Source: an uncultured Aquimarina sp. (GTDB lineage Bacteria; Bacteroidota; Bacteroidia; Flavobacteriales; Flavobacteriaceae). From it: a DNA stretch of 64,000 nt. Positions 18,996 through 27,509 of this stretch are shown piece after piece. A model generated the notes under the pieces. That model saw nothing but the letters and a program-made list of their open reading frames with translations. It searched no databases and had not been told where the DNA came from. Both the position numbers and the translations under genes were made by a program. The stretch lies in NCBI RefSeq assembly GCF_947492965.1, contig NZ_CANLOZ010000003.1:186001-250000 (forward strand). The letters run 5' to 3'. How positions within the stretch are numbered: the stretch's first letter is position 1; every line of letters starts with the position of its first letter.

Positions 18996-20360
18996 ATGAA
19001 TGAAGTATCTGATCTTGTTTTGTTTTTAGGAAGATTTCATCCACTAGTAGTACACTTACCAATTGGGTTTCTATTTTTTGCATTTATACTAGAAATAGCA
19101 GCAAAATATCAGAAAAAAGAGCTATTGAAAGAATCTGTGCCATTAGCCTTGTCTTTAGGAGGATTCAGTGCTATTATTTCTTGTGTGTTGGGATATATGT
19201 TGTCATTAAGCGGCGAGTATGAAGGTGAAGCTTTGGATAAACATTTTTGGTTTGGTGTAGCAACTACAGTCATAGCTATACTAGCCTGGTTGTTGAAAAC
19301 AAAAAGAATTAAAAATATAGTAAAAGAGTCTGTTAGATTAAATATCGCAACACTTACTTTTATTGTTTTGTTACTAAGTATTACAGGACACTATGGAGGT
19401 AATCTAACTCATGGATCAGATTATTTAACAGCCTATTTACCTTTTAGTACGAAAGAAAAAAAAGAAGTGTCTAAAATAAATTCTATTGAAGAGGCACAAC
19501 TATTTGCTCATGTCGTTCATCCTATTTTGGATAATAAGTGTTTGAGTTGTCATAATAATTCTAAGAAAAAAGGAGGCCTTTCGTTAGCAGATGAGGTTTC
19601 AATTCTAAAAGGAGGAAAAAGTGGTGTTGCTTTAATTGCTGGTAATAGTAAACAATCAGAGTTGATTAAAAGAGTTCATCTAGATCCAGATGACAAAGAA
19701 TTCATGCCACCAGAAGGAAAGACTCCTTTAACGGAAGAAGAGATAAAAATAATTGAGTATTGGATAGATCATGGTCAGGCGGATTTTACAGCAACAGTAG
19801 GAACGATAGATACTTCAGAAGAAATTAAAAAACTATTAATAGAGCAACTTTATTTAGATAATGATCATTCTGTTGGGTCAACGATGAGTGTAGCTTCACC
19901 AGTATCAGAAGAAGTTATAGCAAGCTTACTACAAAAAGGTGTGAACATGAGAGAAATCGTTTCAGAATCAAATCGATATGATGTATCTATGTTACCTAAA
20001 AACACCAAAGAATTTGATGTAAAAGTTGTAAAAGAAATTCTGGAAGAACTCTCAAAAATTAAGGATAATATTGTTTGGTTGTCATTGCCATCCCAAGGAA
20101 TTACAGATACCCATCTAGAAATAATAGGTAGTTTTAAAGGTTTACAAAAGTTGGCTTTGCAAAAAAATAATATCTCGGATACGGGTATTCAATATCTAAC
20201 TAGCTTAGAACAATTAGAAAGCTTAAACCTACATAGTAATTCTTCAATAACGAATAAAAGTATCCAACAACTTTCTAAATTTAAAAACCTAGAAAAAATA
20301 TACCTGTGGAACACTTCTGTTAAAAAAGAAGATGGTATAAATAAGAAAGTAATTTTATAG
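18996..20360 (+). CDS. Membrane c-type cytochrome with DUF2231-like helices, PSCyt1 domain and leucine-rich repeats
   Basis: 454 residues. Four hydrophobic helices (about 5-135; 'GRFHPLVVHLPIGFLFFAF') resemble DUF2231. A PSCyt1 haem domain follows with CLSCH (Cys182-Cys185-His186) and 'FMPPEGKTPLTEEEI'. The C-terminal 100 residues are leucine-rich repeats (LQKLALQKNNISDTGIQYL, LESLNLHSNSSITNKS). Such proteins occur next to DUF1549/DUF1553 genes and could pass electrons from the soluble module to the membrane chain (inference). A 76-bp gap separates it from the propeller gene. Confidence 0.85.
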   Translation: MNEVSDLVLFLGRFHPLVVHLPIGFLFFAFILEIAAKYQKKELLKESVPLALSLGGFSAIISCVLGYMLSLSGEYEGEALDKHFWFGVATTVIAILAWLLKTKRIKNIVKESVRLNIATLTFIVLLLSITGHYGGNLTHGSDYLTAYLPFSTKEKKEVSKINSIEEAQLFAHVVHPILDNKCLSCHNNSKKKGGLSLADEVSILKGGKSGVALIAGNSKQSELIKRVHLDPDDKEFMPPEGKTPLTEEEIKIIEYWIDHGQADFTATVGTIDTSEEIKKLLIEQLYLDNDHSVGSTMSVASPVSEEVIASLLQKGVNMREIVSESNRYDVSMLPKNTKEFDVKVVKEILEELSKIKDNIVWLSLPSQGITDTHLEIIGSFKGLQKLALQKNNISDTGIQYLTSLEQLESLNLHSNSSITNKSIQQLSKFKNLEKIYLWNTSVKKEDGINKKVIL

Positions 20361-20404
20361 AAAAGAAGTATTACTTCGTCTGTACAAATTAGATCATATC
20401 TCGA

Positions 20405-22702
20405 TTATTCTTTCTTCAATATTTTAACCACTACCGACTTACTAATCGGAGTATTGCTTTTATCTGCGTAATGGTTATAGGGAACTAGGATATTAGTCTC
20501 TGGAAAATACGTAGCAATATTTCCTTGTGGGATATTATAGGAGATTATCTTAAAGTTTTCTGCTTTTCTAGGAACATTGTCATAGTTGCTAGTAAGATCA
20601 ACATTTTCTAAAGGAGTTAGATCAAACTTCTCAATGTCTTTAGGATTCATTAAAACCACTCTTCTTTCATTAAAAATACCTCGATAACGATCATTCATAC
20701 CATAGATAGTGGTATTAAATTGGTCATGAGAGCGAATAGTCATCATTAAAAATTCATCTTCTTGTAAATGATGATCTGGTACAGAACAATTACTAAATTG
20801 AGCTTTACCAGTTGGTAATTTGCTAAAATCTAATTCACGAACATTATTAGGAAGATAAAAGCCTGATCCTTTGGATTTTTCTTCTAGTCCTTTAAAACCA
20901 GCAATAACTTCTTGTAATTTTGCTCTAATAGCCGTATAATCTTCGCTTAATGGTAGCCAATCTACGGGATGATTTCCTTTAAAATAAGCATCCGCAATGC
21001 CACCGATGATTTCGGGTTCGCTTTTAAGATTATCAGAAGCAGGAGATAGCATTCCTTTTGATCTGTGTACCTTTCCCATACTATTTTCCACGGTGAAAAA
21101 TCGTGGTTTCCCATCTTTTAGGTCAAATTCAGATCTTCCTAATGTGGGTAATATTAATGCTGTTTTCCCCGCAGTAGTATGTGTCCGGTTTAGTTTGGTA
21201 CTTACTTGTACGGTTAACTCACAATTTTGTAAAGCATCAGCGGCATACTGTGTGTCTGAAACAGCAGACACAAAATTCCCACCTAGTGCAAAGAATACTT
21301 TCGCCTTTCCTTCATGCATTGCTTTTATAGAATGTACAGTATCAAGCCCTGCTTTAGTAGGTGGTGTAAAACCAAAGACATTTTCTACAGCACTATTAAA
21401 TGCTGGAGATGCATGATGTACAATTCCAACAGACCGATCTCCTTGTACATTACTGTGTCCTCTTACAGGACAAGTTCCTGAACCAGGTTTGCCTAAACTT
21501 CCTTTCAATAATAATAGATTTACACATTCTTTAATGTTTTCTACGCCATTTTTGTGCTGAGTAAGTCCCATAGCCCAACAAATAATAATCTTATTTTTAT
21601 GAGCTAGTAGTTCTACAACTTGGTCGATTAAAGAAGATAATACTCCTGATTGTTTGATCAATTCTTGGGCATCAAAATTTTGCAGATGTTCCAAAAGTGA
21701 TTCATACCCTTGCGTGTAAGTTTGAATAAATTCATGATCAAACACTTCTTTTGTTTGTTTATCTAATGCAGCAAGTTTGATAAGAATAGCTTTTAATAAT
21801 GCTACATCCTGATTGATTTTTACTTGCAAATGAATATCAGTAAGCGCTTCTCCTCCTGCAATAAGACCTTTTACTTCCTGAGGATTTTTAAATCTGATAA
21901 GTCCTGCTTCTTCAAGAGGATTGATACTGATTACTTTTCCGCCTTGTTCTTTGCATTTTTGTAATGCCGATAACATACGAGGATGATTTGTTCCTGGATT
22001 TTGTCCTATAACTAAAATAACTTCAGCTTTTTCGAAATCATCTAGTGTAACGGAACCTTTGCCAATACCTAGCGTTTCACTAAGCGCCACACCACTAGAT
22101 TCATGACACATGTTGGAGCAATCTGGCATATTGTTAGTGCCAAAAGCACGTATAAAAAGTCCATATAAAAAAGCAGCTTCATTACTGGATCTTCCTGATG
22201 TATAAAAGATAGCTTCATCAGGATCTTCAAGTTGATGCAAGTGTTCGGCAACAAGTTCGTAAGCTTTCACCCAACTAATCGGCTCATAATGTATGCTACC
22301 TGGATATAAAACCATGGGTTCCGTAATTCTACCACTTTTCCCAATTTGATAATCTGTCCATTGTGAAATTTCTTCTACCGAGTATTTTTTAAAAAAAGCA
22401 GCATCTACTTTTTTATTGGTGGCTTCTTCTGCCAATGCTTTTGCTCCATTTTCACAATATTCCGCAACTTTTGAAGGTGTATCAGGATCTGGCCATGCGC
22501 AACCAGGACAATCAAAACCTTCTTTTTGATTCATTTGAGCAAGTCCTTTTAATGATTTTACAACACCCATTTCTTTAAAAGCATGTTGTAAGGCTACTTT
22601 TACAGCCTTAGTTCCAGCAGCATAGGTAGAAGGTTCTTTTACTAGTAAATCAGAAAACTCAGTAGATCCAGTGATAGAAATATTTCTTTTGGAATTAGCC
22701 AT
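20405..22702 (-). CDS. FdhF/YdeP-family molybdopterin oxidoreductase, formate-dehydrogenase-like
   Basis: 765 residues, full length for the 'oxidoreductase alpha (molybdopterin) subunit' family that includes E. coli YdeP. The N-terminus has FDCPGCAWPDP, a conserved Cys pair of this family. Molybdopterin-binding segments include 'GQNPGTNHPRML', 'GTCPVRGHSNVQGDRSVGI', 'FFALGGNFVSA' and 'MTIRSHDQFNTTIYGMNDRYRG'. No signal peptide, so cytoplasmic. Family members are often annotated as formate dehydrogenases, but activity is poorly proven. Here it lies beside a P450 demethylase set that releases formaldehyde, so oxidation of formate to CO2 is an attractive role (inference). Divergent from the AraC gene. 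Confidence 0.85.
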   Translation of the reverse strand: MANSKRNISITGSTEFSDLLVKEPSTYAAGTKAVKVALQHAFKEMGVVKSLKGLAQMNQKEGFDCPGCAWPDPDTPSKVAEYCENGAKALAEEATNKKVDAAFFKKYSVEEISQWTDYQIGKSGRITEPMVLYPGSIHYEPISWVKAYELVAEHLHQLEDPDEAIFYTSGRSSNEAAFLYGLFIRAFGTNNMPDCSNMCHESSGVALSETLGIGKGSVTLDDFEKAEVILVIGQNPGTNHPRMLSALQKCKEQGGKVISINPLEEAGLIRFKNPQEVKGLIAGGEALTDIHLQVKINQDVALLKAILIKLAALDKQTKEVFDHEFIQTYTQGYESLLEHLQNFDAQELIKQSGVLSSLIDQVVELLAHKNKIIICWAMGLTQHKNGVENIKECVNLLLLKGSLGKPGSGTCPVRGHSNVQGDRSVGIVHHASPAFNSAVENVFGFTPPTKAGLDTVHSIKAMHEGKAKVFFALGGNFVSAVSDTQYAADALQNCELTVQVSTKLNRTHTTAGKTALILPTLGRSEFDLKDGKPRFFTVENSMGKVHRSKGMLSPASDNLKSEPEIIGGIADAYFKGNHPVDWLPLSEDYTAIRAKLQEVIAGFKGLEEKSKGSGFYLPNNVRELDFSKLPTGKAQFSNCSVPDHHLQEDEFLMMTIRSHDQFNTTIYGMNDRYRGIFNERRVVLMNPKDIEKFDLTPLENVDLTSNYDNVPRKAENFKIISYNIPQGNIATYFPETNILVPYNHYADKSNTPISKSVVVKILKKE

Positions 22703-22761
22703 TTTTGTGAAATGAAGAAATTAATGAAATGGAAGATACAATTATCGGTATAATAAATAAT

Positions 22762-22781
22762 CTATTTATAAAAATAAATAG
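22762..22781. promoter_or_regulatory. Inverted repeat in AraC/formate-dehydrogenase-like divergent promoter
   Basis: CTATTTAT, four A, ATAAATAG form a perfect 8-bp inverted repeat in the 166-bp gap between two divergent genes. It may be an operator, but in AT-rich DNA chance is possible. Confidence 0.3.
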
Positions 22782-22813
22782 TTCTGGTATATCGATTTCA
22801 CGAAGATAGAATG

Positions 22814-22843
22814 TTGTTGAGAATAGTAATTGTACTATTTTTG
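22814..22843 (+). promoter_or_regulatory. AraC-gene promoter, Bacteroidota -33/-7 type
   Basis: TTG at 22814-22816, 19 bp spacer, and TATTTTTG at 22836-22843 match the Bacteroidota consensus TTG-N19-TAnnTTTG. Transcription would start near 22850, which supports the TTG start codon at 22869 over an upstream TTG at 22830. Confidence 0.65.
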
Positions 22844-22868
22844 CAATAAGTTAATTTTTATTGTCGTA

Positions 22869-23759
22869 TTGAAACCAGTTTCAGAACATCCTAAAATAGA
22901 AGTTTCATTAGAAAAAATAGAAACTTCACAACACGCTTCTTTTCATACAGGAGTGTATAAGCAACCTTATTTTAGTGGTAACTGGCATTATCATCCCGAA
23001 TTTGAATTATTATTGATTGTTAACGGGCAAGGCAGAAGATTAGTAGCGGATCATGGTGAAGATTTTGAAGTAGGAGATTTGGTTTTGCTTGGTGGATATT
23101 TACCTCATGCTTGGATTCCGGATGCCCGATTTCTGGAGGAGAGTTCTGAAGAGTACTGTGAGTCTATTTATGTGCAATTTAGAAAAGATATTTTTGGATC
23201 TCATTTTGTAGATGTACCCGAACTGAAAGGAGTTCGTAAAGTGCTACAGGCATCTGAAAGAGGTATAAAAATTATAGGAAAACATCGAACTCATATCGCT
23301 GAGTTACTTCAGGAAATCCCTAAGCTTTCTCCTTTAGATCAATTGCTAAAACTAATTAAAATACTGGACCTTATTAATCTTTCAGGATATCAGGTATTAG
23401 CATCAGAAAATTATTTGAAAAATAGTTTCTATTTTAAATCAAATCGGATTTTAAAAGTGCACGAATTTATAATGGAGCATTATAAACAAGATGTCTCTTT
23501 AGAAAAGTGTGCCGAAATGGTAAACATGACGGTATCCGCTTTTTGTAGATATTTTAAAAGTGAAACTAGCTTTACCTTTACCAATTACTTAAATAAAATA
23601 CGAATAGATTTTGCTAAAAAATTATTGATTAATACAGACATGCCAATCAAAGAAATTGCTTTCGAATGTGGATACAATTCTGTTCCTTATTTTAATAGAC
23701 AGTTTAAAAAAATAGAAAATGTTTCGCCTTATACCCTGCGAAAATCTGCTAAAGATTGA
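22869..23759 (+). CDS. AraC-family regulator with cupin sensor domain
   Basis: 296 residues from TTG 22869; the upstream TTG at 22830 overlaps the promoter. The N-terminal half is a cupin-like sensor (FSGNWHYHPEFELLLIVNG), the C-terminal 100 residues a double HTH_18 DNA-binding domain (VSLEKCAEMVNMTVSAFCRY; IKEIAFECGYNSVPYFNRQF). It sits between the formate-dehydrogenase-like gene, from which it is divergent, and the convergent P450 set, so control of methyl-sugar or C1 oxidation genes is likely (inference). It resembles the second AraC regulator near 61392 in layout. Confidence 0.88.
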   Translation: MKPVSEHPKIEVSLEKIETSQHASFHTGVYKQPYFSGNWHYHPEFELLLIVNGQGRRLVADHGEDFEVGDLVLLGGYLPHAWIPDARFLEESSEEYCESIYVQFRKDIFGSHFVDVPELKGVRKVLQASERGIKIIGKHRTHIAELLQEIPKLSPLDQLLKLIKILDLINLSGYQVLASENYLKNSFYFKSNRILKVHEFIMEHYKQDVSLEKCAEMVNMTVSAFCRYFKSETSFTFTNYLNKIRIDFAKKLLINTDMPIKEIAFECGYNSVPYFNRQFKKIENVSPYTLRKSAKD

Positions 23760-23769
23760 TAGTGGTTTT

Positions 23770-25029
23770 TTAGTTTTTCAAGATTAGATTTGCAAGGTTT
23801 AGCTTTAAAGAAGAATCTCGAAGATTAGATTTATTGAGTTTTAAGTGTTCTTTAATGGATTTAGTACCTAACACATATGCTTTCGCATTATTGATAGCAT
23901 CTACCGCCAATAATTTATCATTATCAAAATACCAAATAGAAAACTTATAGGTAGTTTCTTCTTCATTTCTAATAATTGCTTCGTTGTAATCAAAAGGCAA
24001 ACCTACCATTTGTAGCTTAATTTCATATTGATCCGACCAAAACCATGGGACTGCATTATAAACAACTTCTTTTCCACAGATTGAAGCGGCTGCAATCTTT
24101 GCTTGATCCACGGCATTTTGTACAGACTCTAGACGTACAAAACGATTATAATGAAGGTTATGATGAAACGTACAATCTCCAATGGCATAAATATCTTTGT
24201 CGTTTGTTTGACAAGCCTGATTTACTTTTATACCATTTTCAATTTCTATTCCTGCATCTTTTGCTAGCTCAGTATTTACAATAACTCCAGTGCCTAATAT
24301 AATTAATTCGGCTTCATATGTGGTACCATCATCACAAGTGATCGTATTTGTATGATTTATGGATGTGACTGAAGAAACATTTTTGTTGGTGTGAATTTGA
24401 ACTCCATTTAAGGTATGTACATCATAAAAAAATTGACTCATTTCTGGAGATGTCACTCTCGCTAGTATTCTGGATTCGCGTTCTAAAAGAGTAACAGAAG
24501 TTCCTAGTTTTCTTAAGGAGGCAGCAATTTCTAATCCTATATATCCTCCACCAATAATGAGCACTCTTTTGTTGGTATCCTTTTTAACTTTATCTCGAAT
24601 CCTAGTAGCATCATATGCTGTTCTAAGCGTGTAAATTTCAGTTGCTTGTTCTAAATCTTTAATAGGTGGAATTAGAGGTCTTGCACCAGTAGCAATTACA
24701 AGTTTATCATATTGTTGTATAGCACCATCTTCTGTAATGACAGTTTTATGAATACGGTCAATTCTCTTTATCGAAACACCAAGTTGTAATGTAATATTTT
24801 CTTTTTCATAACTTTCTAATGACTTCAGTAAGTTATTATTTGTCTCTTCTGCTGAGGTTAAATAAGACTTCGACAATGGAGGACGGTGATAAGGAGTCTC
24901 TGGATCCTTGTCAAATATAATTATAGAACCAGTCCACCCTTGTTTTCTAAGAGAAAATGCAAAATTAACTCCTGCATGACTTGCTCCAATAACCAAACAT
25001 ATTGGAGCTTTTGTGTTTTCGTTTAGCAT
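23770..25029 (-). CDS. Ferredoxin reductase (FAD/NADH) of the P450 system
   Basis: 419 residues. FAD-binding GASHAGVNFAFSLRKQG near the N-terminus, NAD(P)H-binding LIIGGGYIGLEIAASLRKLG in the middle, second FAD motif 'IYAIGDCT', then a reductase C-terminal domain. This is the putidaredoxin-reductase/rhodocoxin-reductase type. It passes electrons from NAD(P)H to the adjacent 2Fe-2S ferredoxin and on to the P450. Last gene of a five-gene minus-strand unit, convergent with the AraC gene (10 bp apart). Confidence 0.93.
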   Translation of the reverse strand: MLNENTKAPICLVIGASHAGVNFAFSLRKQGWTGSIIIFDKDPETPYHRPPLSKSYLTSAEETNNNLLKSLESYEKENITLQLGVSIKRIDRIHKTVITEDGAIQQYDKLVIATGARPLIPPIKDLEQATEIYTLRTAYDATRIRDKVKKDTNKRVLIIGGGYIGLEIAASLRKLGTSVTLLERESRILARVTSPEMSQFFYDVHTLNGVQIHTNKNVSSVTSINHTNTITCDDGTTYEAELIILGTGVIVNTELAKDAGIEIENGIKVNQACQTNDKDIYAIGDCTFHHNLHYNRFVRLESVQNAVDQAKIAAASICGKEVVYNAVPWFWSDQYEIKLQMVGLPFDYNEAIIRNEEETTYKFSIWYFDNDKLLAVDAINNAKAYVLGTKSIKEHLKLNKSNLRDSSLKLNLANLILKN

Positions 25030-25071
25030 AGTAATAATTGAGGTAATTAGACTGGACTGGTTATCATAAAT

Positions 25072-25380
25072 TTATTGAGCAACTGTGACGATCAAGCCAT
25101 CCAAACTATCACTAATTTCTAATTGACAACACAATCGGCTATATTCGGTTACATTGTCGTCTAGTTCTAGCATATCTTTTTCTATTTCTCCTGCAGCACC
25201 TGTTTTTTCGAAATGATCTGGATGAACAAAAACATGACAGGTAGCACATGAACATACACCACCACAATCTCCGTCAATTCCTTTGATATCATTATCTACA
25301 GCTAGCTGCATTACAGATCCTGAAGTTCCTTCTACCGAAATGGTTTCGTTTTCACTAGTGATAAAAGTTATTTTAGGCAT
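25072..25380 (-). CDS. [2Fe-2S] ferredoxin, putidaredoxin/adrenodoxin type
   Basis: 102 residues. Cluster ligands appear as GDCGGVCSCATCHVFV (C-x5-C-x2-C) and a fourth Cys in 'SRLCCQLE'. This is the vertebrate/adrenodoxin-type ferredoxin that serves class I bacterial P450s. It lies between the reductase and P450 genes, with 42 and 38 bp gaps, so all three form one electron-transfer chain. Confidence 0.95.
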   Translation of the reverse strand: MPKITFITSENETISVEGTSGSVMQLAVDNDIKGIDGDCGGVCSCATCHVFVHPDHFEKTGAAGEIEKDMLELDDNVTEYSRLCCQLEISDSLDGLIVTVAQ

Positions 25381-25418
25381 ACTTATATTTTTTAATTATT
25401 TTTTTGAAAAGAGAGTTA

Positions 25419-26573
25419 TTAGTTAAACTTCACACTTAAGCTATCAAAACCTACTTTTCTTTTAAATTCTCCAAGCTCCTCGATATTTTCTTGAGCGTCA
25501 ATAATATCTATAGAAGCTACTTTTTTAGTTAAGACTTGTAAGAGTTTTTTCATTATTTGACGAGCATGTGTAGCTCCTAAACATTTGTGATGACTAAACC
25601 CAAAACTTACATGAGGATTAATTTTCCTATCTAACATAACTTCGTTTGGATTTTCGAATACAGTTTCATCTCTATTAGCAGATGCCCAACATAATGAAAT
25701 ACGAGTATCTTTTTCTACAGCATGCTCGCAAACTGCTGTATCTTGAGTAGCTACTCTTCCCATTTGTGTTAATGGTGCAAAATATCGTATCAGCTCTTCT
25801 ACAGCTTTGCTAATGATCTCAGGATTATCTTTCAGTAACTGTAAAGACTCTTTATGTTCAGCAAAATAGGCAATCGTATTTGTGATAGAATTAATTACGG
25901 TATCTCTTCCTCCGGCAAAGGTTAGAATCATAATTCCCTTTACTTCTTCTCTTGTGAGTTTCCTATCTTCAATGTTTGTGTTTAATAAAACGGAGTATAA
26001 GTCTTTACCTGGGTTTTTTACTGCGTTTTCAATTTGAGCATCTATATAATCATATAGGATATTAGCTTTGCTACCATCTAATGCACTGTCTTCACTTCTA
26101 AATACATGAGTTCCCCAAGAGATCCAAGTTTCAGATTCTTCATACGGAATATTTAGTAATAAGGTTAAGGCTCTTGATTGTATGCGTAACGCAAATTCTT
26201 CTACAACTTCTACAGAACCATCCTTAGTAACGGCTTCATCAACTATATCTTCAATAATGTTAACCAATTGAGCTTGATACTCTGGAAGTAGCGGTCTTTT
26301 AAACCAATCTTCAATAAGATCTCTATAGGTTTTGTGCATTGGCGGGTCTACCTCAAATGGGATTTGTCGCGTATCTCGTATATGAACTTCTGATGGAATT
26401 ACAATTCGTCCTGGAACTGCTCCAGATTGATATGTTTTCCAATTATGGGCGCACTTTCTGACATCTTTAAGACGTAACACCATAGTAACAGGATCATCCT
26501 GATCATTCATTTCACCGTATCCCTTTTCTTGTCGAGCTTTATTAAAAGGATCAGAAAACTTACTATTCTTCAT
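25419..26573 (-). CDS. Cytochrome P450, probable 6-O-methyl-D-galactose demethylase
   Basis: 384 residues, usual for a soluble bacterial P450. I-helix AGGRDT, ExxR motif in EELIRY, and haem loop FGFSHHKCLGATHAR with axial Cys331. 'FEVDPPMHKTYR' in the C-helix region is typical. The set P450-ferredoxin-reductase inside an agar locus matches the oxidative demethylases described in Zobellia galactanivorans and Formosa agariphila (CYP236A type), which turn 6-O-methyl-D-galactose into galactose and formaldehyde. Assignment rests on context and remembered family features rather than an alignment. Confidence 0.9.
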   Translation of the reverse strand: MKNSKFSDPFNKARQEKGYGEMNDQDDPVTMVLRLKDVRKCAHNWKTYQSGAVPGRIVIPSEVHIRDTRQIPFEVDPPMHKTYRDLIEDWFKRPLLPEYQAQLVNIIEDIVDEAVTKDGSVEVVEEFALRIQSRALTLLLNIPYEESETWISWGTHVFRSEDSALDGSKANILYDYIDAQIENAVKNPGKDLYSVLLNTNIEDRKLTREEVKGIMILTFAGGRDTVINSITNTIAYFAEHKESLQLLKDNPEIISKAVEELIRYFAPLTQMGRVATQDTAVCEHAVEKDTRISLCWASANRDETVFENPNEVMLDRKINPHVSFGFSHHKCLGATHARQIMKKLLQVLTKKVASIDIIDAQENIEELGEFKRKVGFDSLSVKFN

Positions 26574-26649
26574 AAGCTGAATTATTTAGTGTAACAAAGT
26601 AAGTGAGATGTGTTTGATAGAAATTAGCTTATTTTGATAAATAGTTAAA

Positions 26650-27477
26650 TTATTTTAACCTATTTTGCTTATCAGTTTGAAGGATATTATTGAAAAAAAG
26701 TATCGTGTCTTTTATGTGAGTTTCCCAATAACTCCATTCATGTTTTCCTGGATGTTCCAGATAAGTGTGCGCTATATTTAATTCTTTTAATTGGCGGTGC
26801 AATTTTCGATTACCTTCAATGAGAAGGTCATCTATACCACAATCAAATCGTAGTTTAGGAAGATGTTCTTTGTAGTTTAAGATGGTTTGATAGATGGATT
26901 CATTTTCTTTCTCTTCCTGAAAATAAGCATCTAAAGGCTCTTCTACAAAAAGTTTCATTTCTTCTAGTATCGTTATAGAGGATAATCCAGATATGGCCTC
27001 AAACTTTTGATGGTTTTTGATTCCCAATCGTAAAGCACCAAATCCACCCATAGATAGTCCGGCAATACATATTTTGGAGTTGGTACTAGCTTGTGGGATC
27101 AATTCGATAACAGCATTTATAACATCCTCGGTAATCCATTTCTCATAATCGGCATGTGTATGCGGAAGATAACCACTACCATCGCCCCATAATCCATCAG
27201 ATGGCATAGCGATAATCATAGGTTCAATTTCACCGTTTTGAATCCAAGATTCCATTTTTAAATGAATACCAGTTTTCTGAGACCAAATCCAATGACTGCC
27301 ATAAACTCCATGAAGCAGAATGGTTATTGGTAGATCTTTCAGATTTTTAACAGAAGGAACATATGCGGTAATATCACCTCTTTGTTTGAGATGGCCACTT
27401 TTTATTGTAATGTGCCGTAAGTGATTGGCTTCAAAACGAGGGTCTGAAATTTCTGTTGTCCTGAATTTTGATGTCAT
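26650..27477 (-). CDS. Esterase D-like alpha/beta hydrolase (S-formylthiol hydrolase candidate)
   Basis: 275 residues. The oxyanion segment is 'ITILLHGVYGSHWIWSQ', the nucleophile elbow GLSMGGFGALRLG, and the C-terminal His lies in 'GKHEWSYWE'. This is the esterase D / S-formylglutathione hydrolase superfamily. No signal peptide, so cytoplasmic. It lies between the P450 and a class III-like alcohol dehydrogenase, so hydrolysis of an S-formyl-thiol formed from P450-derived formaldehyde is plausible. It might instead deacetylate a sugar. Confidence 0.78.
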   Translation of the reverse strand: MTSKFRTTEISDPRFEANHLRHITIKSGHLKQRGDITAYVPSVKNLKDLPITILLHGVYGSHWIWSQKTGIHLKMESWIQNGEIEPMIIAMPSDGLWGDGSGYLPHTHADYEKWITEDVINAVIELIPQASTNSKICIAGLSMGGFGALRLGIKNHQKFEAISGLSSITILEEMKLFVEEPLDAYFQEEKENESIYQTILNYKEHLPKLRFDCGIDDLLIEGNRKLHRQLKELNIAHTYLEHPGKHEWSYWETHIKDTILFFNNILQTDKQNRLK

Positions 27478-27509
27478 AACGATACTTTTTTTTGATTTTT
27501 AATGCCTCA

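Noticed and set aside
20997..21416. Open frame of 139 codons on the plus strand
   Set aside because: It lies wholly antisense to the molybdopterin oxidoreductase, whose motifs are clear; composition is a mirror of the real gene.
22830..22868. Upstream TTG start for the AraC regulator
   Set aside because: It falls inside the -7 region and before the expected transcript start; the TTG at 22869 is preferred.
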